A stretch of DNA of 19,855 bases from DAIOHQ01 sp036744635 (GTDB lineage Bacteria > Planctomycetota > Phycisphaerae > Tepidisphaerales > Tepidisphaeraceae), in contig DAIOHQ010000069.1 of NCBI GenBank assembly GCA_036744635.1, positions 1 to 19,855 of the forward strand, read 5' to 3'. The position numbers and the translations under genes were made by a program. Under the pieces are notes generated by a model. That model did not search any database and was not told the DNA's origin. It was given only the letters and a program-made list of their open reading frames with translations. Shown one piece after another: positions 7,748 through 13,998 of this stretch. The first letter of the stretch is position 1. Every line of letters begins with the position of its first letter.

Positions 7748-8047
7748 CCTGCCCCTCCCATCATAGCTCATGATGTCGAAGGTCTGGCCGGACTGCAGGT
7801 CGCCGTTGCCATCGCGATAGGTCTTGGTGGTGGTGATCAGCCGGTTCCAGGCGTCATAGCTGTACTGGTAGACGCCGTCGAAGGTCAGGTTGCCGGTGAG
7901 GTCGTAAACGGGCGTCTCGTTGGCGTAGCCGCTGCCATCCACCGTGAAAGGATCGACGTGCTCGGTGATGTCGAAGCTACTGTTGGCGGCGTCATAGCTC
8001 TTGACCGTCAGGTTGTCGATCGTAAAGAGCCGGCTGCTGTTCGCCAT
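7748..8047 (-). pseudogene. RHS-repeat fragment
   Basis: The open frame 8122-7676 encodes, in its middle, an unmistakable RHS/YD-repeat stretch: VYDLTGNLTFDG, YQYSYDAWNRLITT, then DGNGDLQSG and MSYDGRGR. In intact planctomycete RHS proteins this wording comes just before the last repeats and the core. Here it stops after GRGR (about 7748) and 23 unrelated residues follow to the stop, while nothing RHS-like precedes it. It is therefore a cut-out piece of about 100 codons. A start at ATG 8047 with GGGAG 6 bases upstream is possible. Another ATG at 8122 overlaps the stop of the lipoprotein gene. Base composition is GC-rich (60 percent in 7861-7920 by hand count), unlike the lipoprotein next door. 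It is probably debris of rearranged RHS genes. Confidence 0.7.
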
Positions 8048-8054
8048 CAAAGAC

Positions 8055-8094
8055 TCCCGACCCCATTGCGTTTCCCGACCCCTTTGCGTTTCCC
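8055..8094. repeat. 18-bp tandem repeat, 2.2 copies
   Basis: TCCCGACCCCATTGCGTT (8055-8072) is followed directly by a copy with one change (8073-8090) and by a partial third unit TCCC (8091-8094). It lies at the boundary between the AT-rich lipoprotein gene and the GC-rich RHS fragment and may mark the recombination junction. On the minus strand the units read through in frame as repeated Glu-Thr-Gln/Gly-Arg codons. Confidence 0.75.
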
Positions 8095-8118
8095 AAGACG
8101 CTAAACACTTACGTCTTA

Positions 8119-9213
8119 TCATCTTAATGGTTTTGCGATGAACTTCAATACCTTATTTCGTGAACCAACTAGGAACGATAATGCGCCATCTGCTTGCGAA
8201 TCACGCAGAACTAATAGCGACTCCGCATTATCTCGGCCTTGATAAGAATAAATGAGCTTTGAATCATGACCGTAAACGTATACTCCAAATAAGTGCTGCG
8301 ATCCCCGCGAGGAAGCAAGGACAACTGTAGGCTCACCGTCTCGTCCATGTACGCACGATATGACAATGGGAAGCGACTTCGCATTGGGTGCCTCAAGTGT
8401 TTCCACCGTCTTCCCTGTTAAATCCTTAATTATGAACTGATTGTCACGCTGAAAACATAACACACCAGTATTCAACGGAGGCTGGGTTACACTACCGAAT
8501 TCATAAAATGGGAAATCAGGGTGCCATTCTTGAAGGCGATTGCCGTTTTTATCAAGTACCTCAATATCCCAGCCAGCGGGATTATGTGCCATCAGTTGTA
8601 CGGCAAACTTTGGGGATTTCCCATCATGCTCATTCAAGACACGGAGATTTGAGCAATATCGTGAGGTGAGGCTACGCAGACGCTTGCCCTTCGGACTGTA
8701 AACCGTAACCCCATGCGCATTCTCGGCAACGATGATTTGATCCTGACCTTGACCATCAAGATCAGCACCAAATGGGTGTGTCCAAAATCCAGTATGTATG
8801 CCCCAAATATAATGGCCCTCCCAATCGTAGAGAAGCGCACCACCATTGTTGTGCATCGCAAACTCCGGAATTCCATCGCCATTGAGATCGACAACCTTTC
8901 CTGAGTCGGCCCAATCAGGCGCGGCAATTCCATCAAATCGCATTAGCCGCATTATCTTACCTTGAAGTGAAAGAACCCGATATCCATCTCCAGCAACAGT
9001 TAGTATTCCAGGGGTGTCGTTCACGAACTTTCCGAGTCGTAGATCCGAGACCAAATTCATATCATTGTCGGTGAAGAATATTTGTACCTCATAATCCTGT
9101 ACGATGGCAGATGGCCCTTCTTGTGGCGGCGGCAACGAGGGCCGAGTTGACGTACATGCGGCTCCTAGAAGCAGACAAAACAGCGACTCCATGAGTACGA
9201 ATTTGCTTTTCAT
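8119..9213 (-). CDS. Lipoprotein with FG-GAP/VCBS-like beta-propeller repeats; candidate immunity protein
   Basis: Residues 1-20 (MKSKF, hydrophobic core, LGAAC) are a lipoprotein-type signal with Cys20 as the likely lipidated residue; Gly at -3 is slightly atypical. A Pro/Ser-rich linker follows. The 364-aa body has calcium-loop-like repeats DLNGDGIPE (109-117) and DLDGQGQDQ (151-159) between short beta strands (ALLYDWEGHYIWG, VTVYSPKGKRL, IEVLDKNGNRL). This is the pattern of FG-GAP/VCBS beta-propellers. The ribosome binding site is GAGAG, 6 bases before ATG 9213. A weak promoter-like pair (TTGAAC, TATATC, 19-bp spacer) lies in the 87-bp gap upstream. Composition is low in GC (37 percent in 8401-8460 by hand count), shared with the toxin-specific DNA just upstream, so both probably arrived together. 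I infer a protective envelope protein against the PLA2-like RHS tip, by analogy with lipoprotein immunity to type VI lipases; there is no direct proof. Confidence 0.75.
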   Translation of the reverse strand: MKSKFVLMESLFCLLLGAACTSTRPSLPPPQEGPSAIVQDYEVQIFFTDNDMNLVSDLRLGKFVNDTPGILTVAGDGYRVLSLQGKIMRLMRFDGIAAPDWADSGKVVDLNGDGIPEFAMHNNGGALLYDWEGHYIWGIHTGFWTHPFGADLDGQGQDQIIVAENAHGVTVYSPKGKRLRSLTSRYCSNLRVLNEHDGKSPKFAVQLMAHNPAGWDIEVLDKNGNRLQEWHPDFPFYEFGSVTQPPLNTGVLCFQRDNQFIIKDLTGKTVETLEAPNAKSLPIVISCVHGRDGEPTVVLASSRGSQHLFGVYVYGHDSKLIYSYQGRDNAESLLVLRDSQADGALSFLVGSRNKVLKFIAKPLR

Positions 9214-9300
9214 GCTATTCTCTCAATTATGTTGTTTCGGTCGATTTCGATATATCTTCTCGTCACTAGAAACGTTCAATAGCGACGCTCGCGGTACTCG

Positions 9301-10083
9301 CTATCTTCGTGGTCGGTACGGCGTCGCTGGAGGCGGTATTACTTGGCCATATTGTGGATCCAGCCTACCAAGCTGTCCCGCACTTGCTACGCAAAGTTCT
9401 GCGCCAAGATTGCACCCGTTGCATGCAATACTCCCGCACCAAGGAAGCCATGAGGAGGAGTTGCAATTATTCCGAACATAACAGCGGTCATGATTGACAC
9501 AGCACTGTCTCATTGCTTCGCAGTTGTTCACAAATCCTGGAATCGGAAAGGAACATTCATTGTCTTGGTCGTCAGCCTGAGTAGTATATCGACAGAATGG
9601 AATTCGGAATCCAGCCAGCAATCCACTCGAGTCCCGCGAAGTAATGGGATTGCCATCTTCATAGAGATATAGGTCGGGCGAGAGTGTATTGCCAGTTCCC
9701 GACACATCGGAAATCCCGTAAGCAAATTCAATAAGCTGGCGAAGTTCGCGACGCTTTTCGGCAAAGTGAGATTGTGCCCCATTATCTCTTCTTAAGGATC
9801 GTCTTCTCAAAGAATTCAGTTCGCCCACTATTGCAAATACCCGTTGAGCCATGGCCTCGTCATCGGGCGAAAAGTCGGGTTGCGACAAGGCAGATCGAAT
9901 TGCTGTCTGTACCATCCCATACTCCAGCAGGTTTCGTTGCATGAACCGTCCGAGCGTCGGGTGCAGTTCCCTCGCCCGATTGTAGATCAGGCCAATCTCC
10001 TCATCATGCAGCAGTCCCTGGTACCCGAACTCGCAGATGCCGTAGCACTGCGGCGTGCCGCCATTGTCCACCCGCCGGCTCAT
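9301..10083 (-). CDS. Headless RHS core/tip with phospholipase A2-like C-terminal domain
   Basis: From the first ATG (10083, 260 aa) residues 11-50 are RHS-associated core: GICEFGYQGLLHDEE, GLIYNRARELHPTLGRFMQR. The core resumes at 138-155 (LYLYEDGNPITSRDSSGL). Between them lie about 75 extra residues (58-133). The usual DPxG after 'MQR' is changed to NLLEYG (Asn51). The C-terminal region 160-260 is Cys-rich and contains CCVNHDRC (194-201), an exact fit to the secreted phospholipase A2 histidine motif C-C-x-x-H-x-x-C with His198 followed by Asp199. CNLGAELC (224-231) matches the second PLA2 motif in spacing, with Asn225 in place of Asp. No standard glycine-rich calcium loop is visible. The expected role is a polymorphic toxin tip that attacks phospholipids. 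The RHS frame continues upstream of the ATG, without a start codon or ribosome binding site, so this is an orphan cassette or a remnant. Confidence 0.75.
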   Translation of the reverse strand: MSRRVDNGGTPQCYGICEFGYQGLLHDEEIGLIYNRARELHPTLGRFMQRNLLEYGMVQTAIRSALSQPDFSPDDEAMAQRVFAIVGELNSLRRRSLRRDNGAQSHFAEKRRELRQLIEFAYGISDVSGTGNTLSPDLYLYEDGNPITSRDSSGLLAGFRIPFCRYTTQADDQDNECSFPIPGFVNNCEAMRQCCVNHDRCYVRNNCNSSSWLPWCGSIACNGCNLGAELCVASAGQLGRLDPQYGQVIPPPATPYRPRR

Positions 10084-10172
10084 GTAGGTCGGGGCGTAGC
10101 AGTCGGCGTCGTTGCTGCCGGGGCTGAAGAAGACCGTGCGCTGGCCGTAGGGGACGCGGTCGTTGGAGCCGT
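10084..10172 (-). pseudogene. 5' continuation of the RHS core without a start codon
   Basis: Read in the frame of the RHS tip, these bases encode RHS core wording (RVPYGQRTVFFSPGSNDADC, then YAPTY) that leads directly into MSRRVDN. No ATG, GTG or TTG occurs in this frame before the stop codon of the protease gene (10173-10175). The RHS homology thus begins within a few codons of the end of the protease gene, which marks a recombination breakpoint. Confidence 0.7.
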
Positions 10173-13100
10173 TCAGTCGAAGAAGATGCCGCTCAATACC
10201 GCGTTCGGCCCGGCGGTGCGGGTGATGCGCACCTGCACGTGGCCGCGCAGGTCCCAGGTGACGTAGCGGCCGTTGGCGAAGTTGGTGACATCCTGGGTGC
10301 TGATGGTGTTGCCGGTGGTCGGGTCGATCACGTCGAAGCGCTCGGAGCGGCCTTGCTTGTCGTAGTCAGCCACGTAGAAACTCACGCGATGGGTTTCCTG
10401 ATCGGTGAAGTTGAAATCGAGCGTGACATCGCGCAACACGGCCAGCGCCGCCTCGATGCGGTTGCGGCTGTTCTTCCTGGTCTGCAAGGCAACCTTATCC
10501 CTGGTGGACTCTTTGATGATTCCGAGGGCATAGTCGGGATTTGTCGCCTGCTCGGTCACCAGGTCGGGGTACTTGCCGTTGATGGAAAGCTGCGCGAAGT
10601 TCGGCAGGTTGGTGTTGGATTCGCCGATGACCATGCCGCCGTCGTGGCCATACTTCACCTTCCAGTTGCCGCGGCTCTTGAAATCGGACCCGATGAAGCG
10701 GGCCGGCCCGCCGGCGGGGGTGTCGAAGAAGAAGCCGTTGACGACGGCATCCGGCCCGGCCAGTTTGGTCACCCGCACCAGCACGTGGCCGCTGACGTTC
10801 CAGCTCAGGTACTTGCCGTTGCTGAAATCGCTGAGCGTCTGCGAGGTCAGCACCGCGCCGGTGTCGGGGTCGATCAGGTCGATGCGCTCCTGGCGGCCGG
10901 CCTTCTCAAAGTCGGTCGCGTAGAGCGTCATCTGGTGGGCGCCGGTGAAGTTCATGTCGAAGGTCATCACGTCAGGCGTGGAGAAATCGCCGACGAAGCG
11001 TTTCTTGTCATTGGTGAGATACTGCAAACCCCGCGGGTCCTTGCTGGTGGGCTTGACGAGCTGGCCGGTGCCGCCGGTGAGGTTGACGCCGACGAAGCCG
11101 GGGAAGGCGGAGGACTGGCCGGGGAGGAAGAGGCCTTCGGAGCCGAAGGTGCCCATCCAGGCGCCGCGGGTGGTCGTGTCGGTGCCGGTGAACAGGAACG
11201 GCGACTGCGTCGGGGTGTCGAAGAACAGGCCGCTGACGACCGCATCGGGCCTGGCGGGATTGGGATCGGTCACGGTCGGACTGGGGTTCGCAGAGGTGTT
11301 GGTCACCTTGATCTGCACCGCGCCCTGCAGGTCCCATTGCAGGTATTCACCCTGCTTGAAGTCGGGGATGAACTGGGTATCGAGGATAGCGCCGCTGCTG
11401 GCATCGAGGATGTCGACCCGCTCGGAGCGGCCGAGCCTTTCGTAGTCGGCCGCGTACAGCGTCACGCGATGGGTGGCGGTGTCGGTGAAGTTCATGTCGA
11501 ACGTCATCGTGTCGGCTGTCGAGAAATAGCCCTCGATGCGGGAATTGGGATCGGTCACCTTCTGCAGCGCGACGGGGTTGGAGGTGCTGGCGTTGATCAC
11601 CTTGCTGACGCCGCCGGTGGCGACGACGGGGGCGAAGTCGGGGAAGGCGGTGGAGTCGCCGACGACATAGGCGCCCTGCTGGCCATAGCTTCCCTGCCAG
11701 TTGCCTTCGCTGAAGACGTCGCCGGTGACGAACTGGTTCTGGATGTTGCGGATGGAGCGGTAGGCGTCAACGCGGCCGCCGGTGGCGACGACGTTGGGGA
11801 TGTTGTAGGGGCTGTGCAGGGAAGGGATCTGCACCGCGCCATCGAGGACCGCCTGCTTGAGCTGGGCGACGGTGGCATTGGGGTTGGCCGCCTTTTCGAG
11901 GGCGACGATGCCGGTGACGATGGGGGTGGCCTGGGACGTGCCGCTGAGCGCGGCGTACTGCCGGAAATCCTCCACGCCCACGAGTTCGCCGGTGATGGTG
12001 GTGTCGTAGCTGGGAGCGGTGGCGAAGATGCCAACGCCGGGGGCGGCGACATCGACGCTGGCGGCGCCATAGTTGGAGAATCCGGCCAGCTTATCCTGGT
12101 TGTCGGTGGCCGCGACGGTGATCACGTTCGGCAGGTTCAGCGAGTATTTGGCGGGAAAGCTCTGGAAGGCGTCGTTGTTGATCGAATCATTTCCGGCGGC
12201 GGCGAGGAAGACGATGCCGGCGGTGCCGGCGTCGGCGACGGCGGCGGATTCGACTTCATCGAATGGGAATGTCTGCCCGCCGAGGCTGGCGTTGATGGCG
12301 ACGATGTTGAAGCCTTCGTGCTTCAACATCGTGATGTATTCGATGCCCGCGATGATGGTTGCATCCGTCGCGCCGCCGTCGGCGGGGAAGATGCGCACGG
12401 GCAGGAGCTGCACCTGCTGGGCGACGCCGCTGACGCCGATGCCGTTGTTGCCGACGGCGCCGATGATGCCGGCGACGTTGGTGCCGTGGCCATTCAGATC
12501 GATGGGGTCGTTGGTGTTTTCGTCGAAGTTCCAGCCGCGGGTGTCATCGACGAAGCCGTTACCATCGTCGTCGATGCCGTTGCCCGCGATTTCCTTGGTG
12601 TTGGTGAACATATTGGCGGCGAGGTCGGGATGGTTGTAGTCGATGCCGGTGTCGAGAACCGCCACCACGACATCGCGTGAGCCGGTGGTGATGTCCCAGG
12701 CCTTTTCGGCCTCGATGTCGGCGCCGACGGCGCCGTTCTGGGGATCGGAGAAGCCTGACGGGTCTGTCACCAGCGCGCCGGTGTTGTGCAGGTGCCACTG
12801 GTTGCCGTAAAACTCGTCATTGGGGACGAAATCGAGGTGACTGATCTCATTGGGCGAGATGGAAACCTTCGCCCGCAGCTTGCTGGCGAGGCGCTGCATC
12901 TGGCCGACCGATTTCGGGGAGTCAAACTGGAAATAACCATCTGCGATAGTGGCGACGTTGGTGAAACCCTTCCGGGCAGCAAGCTTCTGAAAATCCACGT
13001 CCGTATTAAGGTGGGCGACGTATTGGCCGTCAATAGCCTGGGTCTGAACCCCGTGCCAGGTGACAGTGCTCGCGCCCGAGAGCAGCAGCCTTCCTTCCAG

Positions 13101-13196
13101 CGATTCAAGCTGAAGGCTGCATGGCGGCGCGGAGGCCGGCCTGCGCTGCTCGAACCCCTTGAACAGACTCCTCAAACCGGCCAGGTGCTTGTTCAT
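10173..13196 (-). CDS. LEPR-XLL subtilisin-like serine protease (S8) with three C-terminal repeats, 1007 aa
   Basis: This is a secreted serine endopeptidase. Start ATG 13196 (MNKHLAGLRS) has AGGA about 9 bases upstream; a longer frame to 13304 would run through the promoter. The basic N-terminus is followed by the planctomycete motif LESLEGRLLLSGA (30-42). Residues about 45-125 resemble a propeptide and lead into NDEFYGNQWHLHNTG (126-140), typical just before an S8 domain. The catalytic residues are Asp182 (VLDTGID), His237 (NGHGTNVAG), oxyanion Asn336 (AAAGND) and Ser421 (SGTSQATP, usual SGTSMAxP). Then come three divergent repeats of about 150-165 aa at 498-660, 678-825 and 842-1007, each opening G(N/A)W..(S/T/K)(Y/F)G..G and closing with a beta-rich GPxAVxxGxFFD block. 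I know this repeat from other bacterial secreted proteins but can give no function; surface or glycan binding is possible. The stop adjoins an RHS remnant. Confidence 0.92.
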   Translation of the reverse strand: MNKHLAGLRSLFKGFEQRRPASAPPCSLQLESLEGRLLLSGASTVTWHGVQTQAIDGQYVAHLNTDVDFQKLAARKGFTNVATIADGYFQFDSPKSVGQMQRLASKLRAKVSISPNEISHLDFVPNDEFYGNQWHLHNTGALVTDPSGFSDPQNGAVGADIEAEKAWDITTGSRDVVVAVLDTGIDYNHPDLAANMFTNTKEIAGNGIDDDGNGFVDDTRGWNFDENTNDPIDLNGHGTNVAGIIGAVGNNGIGVSGVAQQVQLLPVRIFPADGGATDATIIAGIEYITMLKHEGFNIVAINASLGGQTFPFDEVESAAVADAGTAGIVFLAAAGNDSINNDAFQSFPAKYSLNLPNVITVAATDNQDKLAGFSNYGAASVDVAAPGVGIFATAPSYDTTITGELVGVEDFRQYAALSGTSQATPIVTGIVALEKAANPNATVAQLKQAVLDGAVQIPSLHSPYNIPNVVATGGRVDAYRSIRNIQNQFVTGDVFSEGNWQGSYGQQGAYVVGDSTAFPDFAPVVATGGVSKVINASTSNPVALQKVTDPNSRIEGYFSTADTMTFDMNFTDTATHRVTLYAADYERLGRSERVDILDASSGAILDTQFIPDFKQGEYLQWDLQGAVQIKVTNTSANPSPTVTDPNPARPDAVVSGLFFDTPTQSPFLFTGTDTTTRGAWMGTFGSEGLFLPGQSSAFPGFVGVNLTGGTGQLVKPTSKDPRGLQYLTNDKKRFVGDFSTPDVMTFDMNFTGAHQMTLYATDFEKAGRQERIDLIDPDTGAVLTSQTLSDFSNGKYLSWNVSGHVLVRVTKLAGPDAVVNGFFFDTPAGGPARFIGSDFKSRGNWKVKYGHDGGMVIGESNTNLPNFAQLSINGKYPDLVTEQATNPDYALGIIKESTRDKVALQTRKNSRNRIEAALAVLRDVTLDFNFTDQETHRVSFYVADYDKQGRSERFDVIDPTTGNTISTQDVTNFANGRYVTWDLRGHVQVRITRTAGPNAVLSGIFFD

Positions 13197-13275
13197 CCTC
13201 GAATCCTCGGTGTGTGCCAGCGATGACGATGGGCGCTTTTCGACGCATTCCAGGGGGAAAAGCCCACCAGCCGCG

Positions 13276-13304
13276 AGAATAAAGAGGCCCTCCCCGCAAG
13301 TCAA
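13276..13304 (-). promoter_or_regulatory. Sigma70-like promoter of the protease gene
   Basis: On the minus strand TTGACT (13304-13299, five of six bases) and TATTCT (13281-13276, four of six) are separated by exactly 17 bp. Transcription would start near 13269 and leave a leader of about 73 nt before ATG 13196. This supports the 13196 start over the longer frame from 13304. Confidence 0.5.
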
Positions 13305-13367
13305 CTTTTGCCGATCTTTCGCGAGGTGGAAAAGCCCGATCTCCAGCCGGGGAATCCTGGTGCGATT

Positions 13368-13688
13368 TCAGGCCCGTTGGCCGTTTCCGGCGTGTGCGCA
13401 CACTTGCCCGCGGCGTTTGCGGGGCGTTTTGGACCGCGGCAGTGAGCGCGCCGATGTGCGGCGCACCGCAAGCGACCTGCCTTTGCGCGCCCGGGTGAAG
13501 TTCCGAATCCATAGAGCGAGCAGTTGCCCACGGCTGCGGACCTGCAGATGCTTATAGATCGCTTTGACGTGGGCGTGGACGGTGTGGAAGCTGATTCCCA
13601 ACTTCGGGGCGATCTGGCTTTCCGTCAGGCCCTCGATCAGGTGAGCCAATACCTCCCGTTCCCGCGCGGATAATGCTGCCATCGCCAT
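13368..13688 (-). CDS. Stand-alone LuxR/GerE-type HTH regulator (106 aa)
   Basis: Residues 6-62 form a complete LuxR-type DNA-binding domain: LSAREREVLAHLIEG, then LTESQIAPKLGISFHTVHAH with the recognition helix at about 33-47 (SFHTVHAHVKAIYKHL) and LQVRSRGQLLAL. No receiver or ligand domain precedes it. The remaining 40 residues are a basic, Arg/Lys-rich tail with no visible fold. The start at ATG 13688 is well supported by AAGGAG ending 4 bases upstream. It probably binds DNA as a dimer and controls transcription. It lies 171 bp upstream of the protease gene on the same strand and is divergent from the giant LEPR-XLL gene at 13999. Control of one or both is an inference from position. What signal it answers to is unknown, since it lacks an input domain. 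Confidence 0.85.
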   Translation of the reverse strand: MAMAALSAREREVLAHLIEGLTESQIAPKLGISFHTVHAHVKAIYKHLQVRSRGQLLALWIRNFTRARKGRSLAVRRTSARSLPRSKTPRKRRGQVCAHAGNGQRA

Positions 13689-13720
13689 GCCGCTCCTTAA
13701 AAGATGGTTCCTCTAAGGGG

Positions 13721-13750
13721 ATTAACGCAATCCGCGCGAAAACATGACAA
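13721..13750 (-). promoter_or_regulatory. Weak promoter candidate for the LuxR-type gene
   Basis: On the minus strand TTGTCA (13750-13745, five of six) and GTTAAT (13726-13721, four of six) are 18 bp apart, about 32 bp before the ATG at 13688. The match is moderate and unsupported by other evidence. Confidence 0.3.
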
Positions 13751-13861
13751 AGATTTTTTCCGGGGATCACTTTTTACGTCTGGCGGTGGCGAAACTGACC
13801 GGCAGGGCAGCCACGCGAACAAAAAAACCGGGCCAGGATGCAAAATACCCTAATCCGGTAA

Positions 13862-13889
13862 TTGACGGCTTTTTGAGGGCGTTGACAAT
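13862..13889 (+). promoter_or_regulatory. Weak promoter candidate for the giant LEPR-XLL gene
   Basis: TTGACG (13862-13867, five of six) and GACAAT (13884-13889, four of six) are 16 bp apart, giving a leader of about 100 nt before ATG 13999. It is listed only as the best pair visible. Confidence 0.22.
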
Positions 13890-13998
13890 ACTGTTGCATC
13901 GCTGTGAGCGATGGGAATCGGGGACTACCAGGTCGTGCGGGGCGGCCCTCCTTTCCAAGCCTGTTCTGGGTGTTGGGTGAGTTCAAAAGGGAGTCGCC

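Larger units (their letters stand above)
13689..13998. other. Divergent intergenic region between luxR-type gene and giant surface-protein gene
   Basis: This 310-bp stretch separates two outward-facing genes and must hold both promoters. A weak pair for each direction is listed separately. A consensus TTGACA also occurs at 13882-13887 on the plus strand but has no -10 box at the right distance. A 78-codon plus-strand frame (13744-13980) has no ribosome binding site and no recognisable content. AGGGAG (13988-13993), 5 bases before ATG 13999, is the ribosome binding site of the giant gene. Confidence 0.6.

Noticed and set aside
8055..8094. CRISPR array
   Set aside because: The two 18-bp units are directly abutting with no spacers, and no cas gene is present.
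10239..12680. 813-codon plus-strand open frame
   Set aside because: It lies wholly antisense to the protease gene, is made of low-complexity Gly/Asp/Val/Ala, and reflects third-position GC bias in the opposite strand. The protease has an intact catalytic triad and promoter.
13882..13887. Perfect TTGACA as a -35 box for the giant gene
   Set aside because: No -10-like hexamer occurs 16-18 bp downstream (the sequence there is TGAGCG or similar).
13744..13980. 78-codon plus-strand frame in the divergent intergenic region
   Set aside because: There is no ribosome binding site, no recognisable domain, and it covers the likely promoters of both flanking genes.
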